A DNA stretch of 25,949 nt from DASPKX01 sp035627835 (GTDB taxonomy: Bacteria; Verrucomicrobiota; Verrucomicrobiia; Limisphaerales; SXQI01): positions 1-25,949 of the forward strand of contig DASPKX010000007.1 in NCBI GenBank assembly GCA_035627835.1. Direction: 5' to 3'. Below, in pieces: positions 16,671 to 25,253 of this stretch. The notes below the pieces were generated by a model. The model was not told the origin of the DNA. It made no database searches and saw nothing but the letters and a program-made list of their open reading frames with translations. The translations under genes and the position numbers were made by a program. Each line of letters begins with the position of its first letter. The first letter of the stretch is position 1.

Positions 16671-16967
16671 CTAAATGCAAATAAACTGCCGGATCTGGTT
16701 CGGGTCCGTAAAATCCCCCACCAACCGGATCACAGGCTCGGGCCATAGCCGCACCAATTGCGGCGTCGCCTGAATATTGTGCTTTTCCGCCCGTTCCGGG
16801 TTTTGCTCCACCGGCACAACTTCGATCTGGCAAGCCATTCCACAAGCCTCACAGGCTAGCTGCGCTTTCTTAATTAACTCTCGGCTTGTGCTCGCGCTCA
16901 CAAAAAGGAGCATGCGCGCCGGCTTCTCCTCAGAAATTTCCAACCCTCCGAATCCCGCTCTCGCCAC
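16671..16967 (-). CDS. KaiB-like (thioredoxin-fold) protein
   Basis: A protein of up to 98 aa with a KaiB-family domain from about residue 19 to the end. It has a first beta strand 'MLLFVSAST', a helix 'SRELIKKAQLACEAC', a central strand 'CQIEVVPVEQNPERAEKHNI' and the family signature 'ATPQLVRLWPEPVIRLVGDF'. KaiB proteins bind KaiC or SasA-like kinases in circadian systems; many bacteria carry KaiB-like domains with histidine kinases and no clock. No KaiC or KaiA is visible here, and the gene follows a NarL-type response regulator and a histidine kinase, so a partner role in that pathway is inferred. Start: GTG at 16967, or ATG at 16913, which would begin directly at the first strand. Cys residues are present but there is no CxxC thioredoxin motif. 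Confidence 0.8.
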   Translation of the reverse strand: MARAGFGGLEISEEKPARMLLFVSASTSRELIKKAQLACEACGMACQIEVVPVEQNPERAEKHNIQATPQLVRLWPEPVIRLVGDFTDPNQIRQFICI

Positions 16968-17026
16968 GCCAACAGAGTGGCCACTCCAATCACTGACGCC
17001 AATCGGGCGCCTCCCCGCTTCTCACT

Positions 17027-17665
17027 TCAGGGGTTCAAAACACCCCGCCGAATCGCAAACCGCACCAAATCCGTCTGCGACCGGAGCCCAAGCTTCCGCA
17101 TTAAATTCGCGCGATGCGTCTCCGCCGTGCGCCTGCTGATGAACAGATGCTTCCCAATCTCACTGCTGCTCTGCCCCTGGGCGGCCAATTGCAACACCAT
17201 CCGCTCCCGCGACGTCAGCCCCATGTACGGATCCTCATTCCCCTTCGTCCGGTTCAGCGCCGCATTCAGCGCGCAATGCCGCAACTTCGGCGTGATAAAA
17301 TGCCCGCCCGAACTCACCGTCTGGATCGCGCTCACCAACTCGTTCGGGTCCGAATCCTTCAGGACATATCCCGCAGCCCCGCTCTTCAGAGCCTCCAGCA
17401 CGTACGGCTCATCCGAGTGCATCGACAAAACGAGGATCGGCGTCTTTGAATCCTCCCGCACCCGCCGGATCACTTCCAATCCATGCACCTTCGGCAATGA
17501 AAGATCCAGCAGCAGCACGTGCGGCTTAAGCTTTGTCGTCATTTCGATCGCTTCGAAGCCATCCGCTGCCTCCCCCACCAATTGAAAGGATGGTTGATCC
17601 GATAGCAAACGTTGCAGCGCCTTCCGGACGAGAAGGTGGTCTTCCGCGATAATCAGTTTCGTCAT
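17027..17665 (-). CDS. NarL/FixJ-type response regulator
   Basis: A 212-aa transcriptional response regulator. The receiver domain (1-120) has acidic residues E8/D9, the phospho-acceptor D54 in 'LLLDLSLP', Ser81 and Lys103 in 'VLKDS'. The LuxR-type helix-turn-helix (about 147-207) contains 'LTSRERMVLQLAAQGQSSSEIGKHL' and 'ISRRTAETHRANLMRKL'. The ATG at 17665 lies five bases after the stop of the histidine kinase gene, so kinase and regulator are almost certainly a cognate pair on one transcript. The frame is open further upstream into the kinase gene, but that part is an out-of-frame shadow. Target promoters are unknown. Confidence 0.96.
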   Translation of the reverse strand: MTKLIIAEDHLLVRKALQRLLSDQPSFQLVGEAADGFEAIEMTTKLKPHVLLLDLSLPKVHGLEVIRRVREDSKTPILVLSMHSDEPYVLEALKSGAAGYVLKDSDPNELVSAIQTVSSGGHFITPKLRHCALNAALNRTKGNEDPYMGLTSRERMVLQLAAQGQSSSEIGKHLFISRRTAETHRANLMRKLGLRSQTDLVRFAIRRGVLNP

Positions 17666-17670
17666 AGTCG

Positions 17671-19374
17671 TTAGTCTTTCCCTGGTTGTATGGGCAGTTT
17701 CACTTCCACTCGCGTTCCCTTTCCACGCTTCGAATACACATGCACCTGGCCGTTCAATGAGGCCGCCCGTTCCCTCATTCCGGCCAGGCCCAAAGTTGTC
17801 TGGGGCGATCCCTCGAATCCCTTCCCCCCGTCTGTCACTTCCAGGATCACCAACGCTCCGCATTGGCGGAGGTGCAGCCGCGCCTTCCTCACCCCCGCGT
17901 GGCGCGCCACATTTGTGAGCGCTTCCTGCGCGATTCGAAACAAAGCCGTTTTGTGCGCGGAGCGAAGCTGCGCCTCGTCCAGCCCCTCTTCCTTAAACTC
18001 CACCTTCACCCCAGTGCGCGCGCCGAAATGCGTCACCTGGTTCCGCAGCGCTGCCACCAACCCGATGTCGTCCAGCGCGGGTGGCCGCAATTCAAAAGCC
18101 ATCCGGCGAATCTTATCCAGCAGCCCGCCCACCGAATCGATCGCTTCATCCAACACCGGCGCCGCTCCCTTCGGCAGCTTTGCCCGCGCATTGTTCAGCG
18201 ACATCTTCACCGCCGTTAATTCCTGGCCGACGTCATCGTGCAATTCGCGAGCGATATGCCGCCGCTCAAGCTCCTGCGCTTCCACCAGCTTCGCCGATAA
18301 ATCCCGCAGCATGTCATGGGCGGCCGCCAATTCCGCCGTCCGCACTCGAACCGCCGTTTCCAGGGCCATGCTGTTCGCCTTGATCTCCGCCAATAGGTGC
18401 GCCGTCTTCGCTTCTGCAGCGAGTTGCGCGGTGATGTCGCGCAGCGAGATGATGGCGGAGGCCCCGCTTTGATGCGGACAATCCAACCTTCTACCGCTCA
18501 CCACCAACTGCAGCTCTCGCCCGCTCGCCGTTTCCCTCGCCGTCACCGCCACCTCTTCAATCGGTCCGCTGACCACGAACAACTTCTTCAGCACGCTGGT
18601 GACGTCAGTCTGCATTTGAACGCATGGCAACTTCGGCAATGGATGGCCCACCACCTCCAGCGCATTCGTCCGGAACTTCTGGCAAAACGCGGCATTCACC
18701 CGAATCACAGTCAAATGCCTGTCCACATGCAGCAGTGGGTGCGGCACAGATTCGACAATGCTCTCCGCCACCTCGCGGGCCACCCTGCTGGCCCGCTCTG
18801 CCTTCCGGCGGTCAGTCAGATCAAGGATTGCCGTCGGGAAAACTCTCGCTCCGCCTGCGGTCGGAACTGACACCAACTCCACCGGCAGGGTGCCACCCGA
18901 AGCTTTCAGAAACTCCAACTCAGAAGTTACGCGCTCCCCGCTCATGGAGCGGCACCTCCGCAAATGATCCAGGAAGTCGGTCAACCGCGAGAGCGGCACC
19001 AAGGTCGTCAACGGCAGCCCAACAAGTTGCGTTGGCTTCAGCTCAAGCATCTCACACGCCGCCCGGTCCACCTCTAGTATTCTGGCGGACTGATCAAAAG
19101 TGATGAACCCCACAGGCCCAAAGGCGTACACTTCGGGGGCATCGCGGTGCACACCGTCCGCCTGCGGTCGAGCTGAAGCTGCGGGCGTTCCCACGAATTG
19201 GCGATCTGTGCCGCGGACCGTTGCGGCCTGCGCCCTAACGGGCGGAGACGATGCTCTAATAGTGTAGTTCCCGTTCACTTTGTTCGGACCGGAAAGCCTG
19301 CCGGAGATGGCTAACCGGGAGCGATGACCAACCTGCCCATCATTGTTTCTCTGCGCAACCCCTTCCTGGCACAT
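17671..19374 (-). CDS. PAS-domain histidine kinase, HisKA_3 (NarX/DegS) type
   Basis: A 567-aa kinase with no evident transmembrane segment, so probably cytoplasmic. The first 80 residues are low-complexity. Two PAS-like sensor domains follow (about 82-190 and 200-315), then a helical linker (320-365). The dimerisation/phospho-acceptor helix has His379 in 'RRHIARELHDDVGQEL'. The ATPase domain has the N-box 'EALTNVARHAG' (Asn488), the G1 box 'DGGKGF' (515-520) and 'GLAGMRERA' (529-537). It would phosphorylate the NarL-type regulator encoded five bases downstream. No heme or flavin ligand can be assigned to the PAS domains from sequence. The ATG at 19374 has no clear Shine-Dalgarno; a shorter N-terminus is possible. 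Confidence 0.94.
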   Translation of the reverse strand: MCQEGVAQRNNDGQVGHRSRLAISGRLSGPNKVNGNYTIRASSPPVRAQAATVRGTDRQFVGTPAASARPQADGVHRDAPEVYAFGPVGFITFDQSARILEVDRAACEMLELKPTQLVGLPLTTLVPLSRLTDFLDHLRRCRSMSGERVTSELEFLKASGGTLPVELVSVPTAGGARVFPTAILDLTDRRKAERASRVAREVAESIVESVPHPLLHVDRHLTVIRVNAAFCQKFRTNALEVVGHPLPKLPCVQMQTDVTSVLKKLFVVSGPIEEVAVTARETASGRELQLVVSGRRLDCPHQSGASAIISLRDITAQLAAEAKTAHLLAEIKANSMALETAVRVRTAELAAAHDMLRDLSAKLVEAQELERRHIARELHDDVGQELTAVKMSLNNARAKLPKGAAPVLDEAIDSVGGLLDKIRRMAFELRPPALDDIGLVAALRNQVTHFGARTGVKVEFKEEGLDEAQLRSAHKTALFRIAQEALTNVARHAGVRKARLHLRQCGALVILEVTDGGKGFEGSPQTTLGLAGMRERAASLNGQVHVYSKRGKGTRVEVKLPIQPGKD

Positions 19375-19447
19375 TGAGGGTTACCCGGAAAAGCCTCCGC
19401 GTAGGCTACGGTATGCGCTGTCGTACAGAGAGTTCATTCGAGATGCC

Positions 19448-20110
19448 TTAAGTCCACAGCAACAGGGAGGAGCCTACAATTGAGTAACGATCCTCGGGGC
19501 ATGCAGGAACAGAGAACCAGGCGCGGACTTCTGGCTTCTGAACCAAAGCCACAAGTGCATCCGCAAGCGCCGTCACCGGCAGCGCGAGATCCACGCACCC
19601 CGTCCTTATCGCCTTTTCGGGCATTCCAAAGTGCTGGGAACTACTTTGGTCTGCGGTCAAGACCGTGCCACCAGCATGCTTGATCGCTCTGGCTCCCTTC
19701 GCGCCGTCGCACCCTAATCCACTCAACACAACTCCAATCGCGCCGCTGCCATGCTCCGCAGCGACCGACTGGAATAGCAGATCCGCCGAGGGCCTCACGA
19801 AGTTTCTCCGCTCTGTCCCGAGCGTCTTCAGCTTTCCTCCCTCCACAATCACATGCTCACCCGCTGCGGCCACGTACACTCGGCCAGGCTCGACATCGAC
19901 ACCTTCAACAGCGGCGAACACAGGCAAAGCGCACCGCCTTGCGAGAATTCCCGGGAGCCCACCTTGCATTGGGGATGAGTGCTGCGCGATGAGAATAGGC
20001 GCATTGAAATCCGCCGGGATTCTCCGAAGCAAAACTTGAAGTTGCGGAATGCCTCCTGCTGACGCGGCAATAGCGACGCAGTTCTTTCGGGTGGATTGAG
20101 CGGCTACCAT
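19448..20110 (-). CDS. Stand-alone CheB-type protein methylesterase domain
   Basis: A protein of about 220 aa consisting of a CheB methylesterase domain without a receiver domain. The triad is intact: Ser18 in 'AASAGG', His44 in 'AQHSS' and Asp135 in 'GLGCDGAKG'. Also typical are 'GRVYVAAAGEH' and 'RPSADLLFQS'. Such enzymes remove methyl groups from glutamyl residues of receptors or related proteins; without a receiver domain, activity is not controlled by direct phosphorylation. I prefer the ATG at 20110; a GTG at 20155 and a TTG at 20209 (overlapping the Crp-type gene) are alternatives. It lies between the Crp-type gene and the histidine kinase, all on the same strand with short gaps. The C-terminal 25 residues are non-conserved in character. 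Confidence 0.9.
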   Translation of the reverse strand: MVAAQSTRKNCVAIAASAGGIPQLQVLLRRIPADFNAPILIAQHSSPMQGGLPGILARRCALPVFAAVEGVDVEPGRVYVAAAGEHVIVEGGKLKTLGTERRNFVRPSADLLFQSVAAEHGSGAIGVVLSGLGCDGAKGARAIKHAGGTVLTADQSSSQHFGMPEKAIRTGCVDLALPVTALADALVALVQKPEVRAWFSVPACPEDRYSIVGSSLLLWT

Positions 20111-20160
20111 CTGCTGGACCAGTGCGTCCAGCGCACAGCAGAACCCCTCGCCCACTACAA

Positions 20161-20859
20161 TTACTCTGTCAACAATCGCTCGTACTCTGATCGGATCATT
20201 CGATAACAATCACACGCTGCTGCCTCGAGCTTCTCTCGCGACACGACAGTTATGATTCCACGACGATATTCGATCGCCCCTTGCCGCTTGAGGTTGGCTA
20301 CGGCCAGCGTTACTGAAGCTCGGCGCACACCCAGCATCTGAGACAGGAATTCATGAGTCAGAGGGTAGGAATCGGAGTCCACTCGATCCCGCGTCAGCAG
20401 CAGCCATCGTGCTGCGCGCTGGTCAATCAGGTGCGCCCGGTTGCAGGCGCTGTTGATCGAGATCTGCGAGATTAAGGCTTGTGTATATTTGTTCAGCGTT
20501 TGCACCAGTTTGGGGTGAGTTTCCAACGCTTTCCGGAACTCTTCTGCCGACCATCGGAACCCCTCCCCAGGAACCTGGACCACCGCTATTCCTGGGCTTC
20601 GCCGCGCCCCCAGAAATGACTGTAAGCCACCGAATCCTTCCCTCCCAACAGTTGCAATCTCGATCAGGATCTTTTCATCAACCCTCGTCAGGAGCGAGAT
20701 CACTCCACTCTCTACAAAGTAAATGTAATCGATGGGCCCATCAGTCTCGTAGAGAACATGCTTAAACTTCAGCTCCACCGGCTCCATTTGCTGAAGCAAC
20801 CCCCGCCGCTCCTCTTCGGGCAGTCGTTTCAGAAGACTGTTCCGAACAGTGACATCCAT
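20161..20859 (-). CDS. Crp/Fnr-family transcriptional regulator
   Basis: A 232-aa regulator with an N-terminal cyclic-nucleotide-binding-like beta barrel (about 15-115) and a C-terminal winged helix-turn-helix (about 148-215; 'LTHEFLSQMLGVRRASVTLAVANL'). The phosphate-binding cassette of true cAMP binders (the R-S/T-A segment) is not recognisable: the matching stretch reads 'GARRSPGIAVV', so the ligand is probably something else or absent. There is no N-terminal cysteine cluster as in Fnr. The ATG at 20859 is preferred; a GTG at 20904 is the alternative. It sits 48 bp after the CheB-CheR fusion gene and 50 bp before the short CheB gene, in the middle of the signalling block, so it may regulate this block or read its output. 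Confidence 0.93.
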   Translation of the reverse strand: MDVTVRNSLLKRLPEEERRGLLQQMEPVELKFKHVLYETDGPIDYIYFVESGVISLLTRVDEKILIEIATVGREGFGGLQSFLGARRSPGIAVVQVPGEGFRWSAEEFRKALETHPKLVQTLNKYTQALISQISINSACNRAHLIDQRAARWLLLTRDRVDSDSYPLTHEFLSQMLGVRRASVTLAVANLKRQGAIEYRRGIITVVSREKLEAAACDCYRMIRSEYERLLTE

Positions 20860-20907
20860 CCTGAAGCCTACTGTGGATTTTAAGTTCCCGCCATGCGGGT
20901 TCACCCC

Positions 20908-23900
20908 TCACCCGAGGGTAGTGCCCGCAGTTGGCCGCTCAGAGCCGAAAGTCTCAAAAGCCAGCAGAATCAACTGTGTCCCCTTGCTCTGTTGGTGCAT
21001 CCGACGCGCGCTGCACGCCACTTTCTTTACCCACGTGCGCGGGAACGCGTGCTCGATCACAAAGTTCTGCACCCGGTTTTTCTCCGGGAGGGCTGCCTCC
21101 AGTAAGCTCCGCAACCGCGGGATATTCCATCCGCCATCCGCCAGGCTGAAGATCGGCACGCCCTCTACTTCCTCCCGCCGCAAGTTGAACGTCTGGTAAA
21201 ACGCTTCGTTGGCCGACTGCACCCGCAGGTCTCCATGCAGCGTGATCACCGGCTGGCTGGTCAACGCCATAAACTCCATTAACGCTCTCTTCGTCTCATC
21301 GATGTCCACCAACAGCAGCACAGCCCCGTCGATCAGGTTATCCATCGTCCGGTATGGCCGCACTCGTAATGAATACCACCGGCCGTCTCGATCCTGGATT
21401 TCCTGCTCCTGCGTTCGCAGCGTGTCGATCACCTCCATCACCATTCGGTCAAGTTCTTTGATCGCCACGTTCGGGTTAATGTCCGTTATCCGTCTCCCGA
21501 TGTCCGTCTGGATCAAGTTGAAGAACCGCTCCGCCATCGGGGTGAATCGCCGGACCGTGAGGTCGTTCCCAAGCATCAGGATCGGAACGCTCACGCTGCT
21601 CAGCAGGTTATTCAGATCGTTGTTCAACTGGCTCAGCTCCAGGTTCCGCGTCTGCAACTCCTCGTTTAAAGTCGTAAGCTCCTCGTTCGTGGATTGCAGT
21701 TCTTCCTTCGCGGTCTCCAGTTCTTCGTTCGTGCTCTGCAACTCCTCGTTGCTCGATTGAATTTCTTCGTTAGCCGATTTCAGTTCCTCGTTTGTCGCCT
21801 CCTGCTCCTCGATAATCGCTTGGAGTGATTCCTTCGTGAGCCGGATTTCTTCTTTCAGGCGCGCCAGTTCCCGTCCGCTTCTGCCTCCTTTGGTCGCTTC
21901 TTCCTTCGCCGCGCTTCCATTAGCTGGAGTGCTCGGTTCCACCGTTTCAAATAGAACCAGGTAAAATTTTTCAGCGCCTTCAGCGACGAACGGCATCACG
22001 TGGATGCTAACCTCTTTCCCCTTCACATCCTCGATGGATATCCCGGTCTTCCGCACCGCCTGCTCTGAGCGCTCCGCCGCGATGATCGCTGTTCGCAAGT
22101 CCACCAGCAGCTCCGGCCGCACTAACTTGAGGAGGTTGAGGCTCGCTTCCCCGGGAGGATGATGCAGGAAAGGCGCGGTTTGCCCGCGAAACTGCAGCAC
22201 TTCCATCCGCGAATTCACCAACACGCCTGGCGGGCTGTACTCAAACAGCAGGAGCCGGTTCACATGCCGATCCAGGTCCACTGAACCCATCTCCTCCTCC
22301 AGCGGTTTGCTCCGTCTCGTCTCTGGAACGGAGGTTGTCACCATCCGACCCACCACCGACATGTCAGGCCGGGAGTGGGCTTCTCGCCGCAAATACACCT
22401 TGTTCTTCTTGTCCACGAGCGCAAAAAGATTGGAAAAGGTGCCAATCGTTTCTGAAGTTCCCAGCATCAGGTGGCCTCCCTCTTTTAGGCCGTAGTGAAA
22501 AATCGGGATGACCTTCTTTTGCAAAATCGGGCCCAGGTAAATCAGCACGTTGCGGCAACTGATCAGGTCCAATTTTGAAAAGGGAGGATCTTCTACCAGG
22601 TTTTGCCGCGCGAACACGCAGCAATCCCGAATGAACTTCGCGATCTGATATCCACCTTCTGTTTTTTGGAAATACCGCCGCAAACGCTCCGCGGAGACCG
22701 CCGACACGATGCTCTCCGGATATATGCCCATGCGGGCTTTCGCCAACGCCGCCTCGCTGATGTCCGTTGCGAAGAGCTGAATCGATCTCGTGTGCGCGCT
22801 CTTCCCTAGAAACTCGAACAGCGCAATGGCCAGCGAGTAAACCTCCTCGCCAGTCGAGCAGCCCGGCACCCAAACACGCATCGTGCCGTTTCTCCCGTTC
22901 TGTTTAACAATCCTGGGAAAAACCCTTTTGTTTAACGCCTGGAAAACTGACGGGTCACGGAAGAATGAGGTGACATTGATCAGTAAATCCTGAAACAGAA
23001 GATCCACTTCTGACGGGTTTTGCTGCAGATACCCCACATAATCCTGCAGCTCGGGAATCCGCCTCAAAACCATGCGGCGGAGAATCCGCCGCTTCAGAGT
23101 GCTGTGCTTGTAATGTGCAAAATCCACACCGGATAATGCGCGTAACAACGCGAAAACCCGGTTCAACTGGGCCTCCTGGTCTGTCAACGCCAGGGTAGGC
23201 TGCGGTGCGCGCGTCCCCCGTGATAAATGCGGATGGGCCGCAATCCGCTTCAGTTGCTGCGCGATCTGCTCGGGTGTGAGCAGAAAATCCACCGGGGCGT
23301 CTTCACTGAGCGGCGGATCCTGCTCGCCCGAAATCGATTTTGCACGATCGTCCTGGCAGAAGGTGATCCCGCCCTCAGATTTGATATGGCCGAGGCCCAC
23401 CACGCCCGCTGTCTGCGCATCCCCAAGGATGACCCCGACTGCCCGATTTCCAAAAGTGGTCGCCAGCCCAAGGTAAAACTCATCCAACGACACGCTGCCT
23501 GCCGTCTTCCCTGAGCGTGCGCGAACGATCAGGTTATCATTTTCAAAACGCGTGCGGGATCCAGCGGGTGTCAGGTAGATGCGGTTCGGTTGAATCTCAA
23601 TCCTTCCTTTCACGGCTATCACTCGAGACCGCGGAAGCCCAGCTGCCGATTTGGCCAACGATTGCGGCGTCGCCTCTTCTGCAGCCGTGATCGGGTGGCA
23701 GATAAACACCAACCCAAGCTCTTCTGGAAGGTCTGCCAATACCTTTGCGAGCGCCTGGGTTCCCCCTTTGGCCAGACCAATGCCCACAACAATCGTCGGG
23801 CCGGTCGCTCGTTTCATTCGAGACAAACGGGAATGCGCGAAGTTGCTCGCTCCTCTCGTTTTGGAATCAGCCCCTTTTCGCTCTTTCTCTCTCAGCCTCT

Positions 23901-23928
23901 TGGAAGGATTATCAGATTTTTTAGGCAT
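20908..23928 (-). CDS. CheB-CheR-PAS fusion protein with inactivated CheB domain
   Basis: A 1006-aa hybrid. A CheB-like domain (about 43-225) is followed by a CheR methyltransferase (about 245-515; SAM-binding 'VPGCSTGEEVYSLA', 'ATDISEAAL', 'CRNVLIYL'), a PAS-like region (about 550-665), a long coiled coil (about 685-775) of 'NEELQSTNEEL'-type heptads, and two PAS domains (about 775-880 and 885-990). Many relatives carry a C-terminal histidine kinase; this one ends after the last PAS. CheR would methylate glutamyl residues using S-adenosylmethionine. The CheB part is degenerate: the catalytic Ser position is Ala53 in 'GIGLAKGG', His78 remains, and the Asp position is Ala174 in 'GDAQTAG'. It is therefore probably not an esterase. 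The ATG at 23928 has no clear Shine-Dalgarno. It follows the zinc-ribbon CheB gene by 58 bp and precedes the Crp-type gene. Confidence 0.93.
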   Translation of the reverse strand: MPKKSDNPSKRLREKERKGADSKTRGASNFAHSRLSRMKRATGPTIVVGIGLAKGGTQALAKVLADLPEELGLVFICHPITAAEEATPQSLAKSAAGLPRSRVIAVKGRIEIQPNRIYLTPAGSRTRFENDNLIVRARSGKTAGSVSLDEFYLGLATTFGNRAVGVILGDAQTAGVVGLGHIKSEGGITFCQDDRAKSISGEQDPPLSEDAPVDFLLTPEQIAQQLKRIAAHPHLSRGTRAPQPTLALTDQEAQLNRVFALLRALSGVDFAHYKHSTLKRRILRRMVLRRIPELQDYVGYLQQNPSEVDLLFQDLLINVTSFFRDPSVFQALNKRVFPRIVKQNGRNGTMRVWVPGCSTGEEVYSLAIALFEFLGKSAHTRSIQLFATDISEAALAKARMGIYPESIVSAVSAERLRRYFQKTEGGYQIAKFIRDCCVFARQNLVEDPPFSKLDLISCRNVLIYLGPILQKKVIPIFHYGLKEGGHLMLGTSETIGTFSNLFALVDKKNKVYLRREAHSRPDMSVVGRMVTTSVPETRRSKPLEEEMGSVDLDRHVNRLLLFEYSPPGVLVNSRMEVLQFRGQTAPFLHHPPGEASLNLLKLVRPELLVDLRTAIIAAERSEQAVRKTGISIEDVKGKEVSIHVMPFVAEGAEKFYLVLFETVEPSTPANGSAAKEEATKGGRSGRELARLKEEIRLTKESLQAIIEEQEATNEELKSANEEIQSSNEELQSTNEELETAKEELQSTNEELTTLNEELQTRNLELSQLNNDLNNLLSSVSVPILMLGNDLTVRRFTPMAERFFNLIQTDIGRRITDINPNVAIKELDRMVMEVIDTLRTQEQEIQDRDGRWYSLRVRPYRTMDNLIDGAVLLLVDIDETKRALMEFMALTSQPVITLHGDLRVQSANEAFYQTFNLRREEVEGVPIFSLADGGWNIPRLRSLLEAALPEKNRVQNFVIEHAFPRTWVKKVACSARRMHQQSKGTQLILLAFETFGSERPTAGTTLG

Positions 23929-23986
23929 GAGCTTTGGAGGGGGTACTTTCCGCTGAATGCGGACCGGGACAAGTTAAATTGGAGAT

Positions 23987-25027
23987 TCACTCACCAGCCA
24001 GGGGCGGCACAGGCGCCACCTTTTTCAGGACATCACGCACCAGCGCTGCTTGTTGGTAGCTTTCCTCCGCTCGGGCTCTCCAGTTTTCCTGGCTCACCAT
24101 CTGCCTGCGGTGCCCGGCTCGTTCCGCCAGCAGAGCCAGCACATGCCCGCGCTCTTCCAGCGTCTTAACTGCCGTCCAGAGCGCCCGCTCCAGCGCTTCA
24201 TTCTCACCATCCAGCAGGCTTTCCGGCGAGAAAGCGTGTCCCACCAGGCAACGATAGTTCACCGTGCCCCCTTCTTTAAGCTGCCACAACGGCCCGCTGC
24301 ATTCAGGGCAAGCCACCGGCGCTGGAGTCCCGGCTTTCGCTTGCATTTGCTCTGGTGTCATAGTTTTGCCCTCTACATTGATGCCGTAATTGACCTCACT
24401 GCACTCCCCGTTGGCTTTCTTCTCCGGCTTCTCTTTCACCAGGCGAAGCAGCAGCGGTCGGATCTTCGCCAGCGGCAAACAATAGTCGGTCTGCACCCAT
24501 CTCACTGCGCTTAAAGGCATTCCAGGGGCAAAGGCTTCTTCGGGATGCTGGACCACTGCCAGGCCGCCGCATTGTTTAATGGCCTGTAGTCCAGAGGTGC
24601 CGTCGTCGAGAGCCCCTGTAAGCACCACTCCGATGACATGCTCCTTATGGCACTTTGCTGCCGTTCGAAATAACGGGTCCACCGCAGGGCGGTGCCGATT
24701 TTCCTTCGGGCCTTGGATCAGGACGATCCGGTTTTCTTCCAGCAGCATGTGCTGATCAGGTGGCGCAATATACACATTCCCATGCTCAATCCCCTGGCCA
24801 TCCTTCGGGTGAATCACCGGCAGCTCACAGTTCCGCGCCAGGATCTCGGGGAGGTAGCTCTTCTGCCGAGGCGCCACATGCATTACAACAAACAAGGCCG
24901 CTCCAATCGTCTTAGGAATTTTGCCGAGCAGCTTGGTTAAGGCTTCGATCCCCCCCGCGGACGTCCCTATGACAATAATGTCACGTCCTCGTCCACCACG
25001 CTTGTTGCCGTTGTTATGTGCTTTCAC
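23987..25027 (-). CDS. CheB-type methylesterase with C-terminal zinc ribbon
   Basis: A protein of about 346 aa. The CheB methylesterase domain (16-200) has an intact triad: Ser23 in 'GTSAGG', His50 in 'VMHVAP' and Asp142 in 'GALDDGTSG'. A linker leads to a C-terminal module with a probable zinc site (Cys240, Cys243, Cys260, His264: 'CPECSGPLW' and 'YRCLVGHAFSPESLL') and helices ('EALERALWTAVKTLEERG'). This tail recurs in receiver-less CheB proteins and may bind partners. The GTG at 25027 is preceded by AAGGA and is preferred; a TTG at 25105 would add 26 residues. It appears to be the first gene of the minus-strand signalling block, divergent from the sigma factor gene, so its promoter should lie within 25028-25546. 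Confidence 0.9.
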   Translation of the reverse strand: MKAHNNGNKRGGRGRDIIVIGTSAGGIEALTKLLGKIPKTIGAALFVVMHVAPRQKSYLPEILARNCELPVIHPKDGQGIEHGNVYIAPPDQHMLLEENRIVLIQGPKENRHRPAVDPLFRTAAKCHKEHVIGVVLTGALDDGTSGLQAIKQCGGLAVVQHPEEAFAPGMPLSAVRWVQTDYCLPLAKIRPLLLRLVKEKPEKKANGECSEVNYGINVEGKTMTPEQMQAKAGTPAPVACPECSGPLWQLKEGGTVNYRCLVGHAFSPESLLDGENEALERALWTAVKTLEERGHVLALLAERAGHRRQMVSQENWRARAEESYQQAALVRDVLKKVAPVPPLAGE

Positions 25028-25159
25028 CCATTCCTTCCCAACAACAACTTGCCCCTTTGCGTCCAAAGAAGCAACCAGCCCCCCCTTGCCTGCCTGCCGC
25101 GCCAAACCCGCGCAGCTTTCAACGACCAGGAAAAATCGTTGACATACATGACATTTGTG

Positions 25160-25183
25160 ATTACACGTAATCCAGAAGGATTA
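25160..25183. promoter_or_regulatory. Overlapping dyads upstream of the signalling block
   Basis: ATTAC-AC-GTAAT (25160-25171) overlaps TAATCC-AGAA-GGATTA (25168-25183). The short AT-rich dyads lie about 135 bp upstream of the GTG at 25027 and are candidates for a regulator site of the minus-strand block. No matching promoter boxes could be fixed, so the role is inferred from position. Confidence 0.35.
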
Positions 25184-25253
25184 ATGGTCCCGTGATAAAC
25201 TTCAAAAAAGCGCCAGCCGCCACCGCAAGAAAAGAGGCCCTCCCCATGGTAGG

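Noticed and set aside
17666..17863. N-terminal extension of the response regulator (66 more codons)
   Set aside because: It is out of frame within the histidine kinase gene. The receiver domain starts exactly at the ATG at 17665.
25139..25167. A plus-strand TTGACA with 17-bp spacing that could be a promoter for the sigma gene
   Set aside because: The matching -10 position reads TACACG, a poor fit, and it is about 380 bp from the gene.
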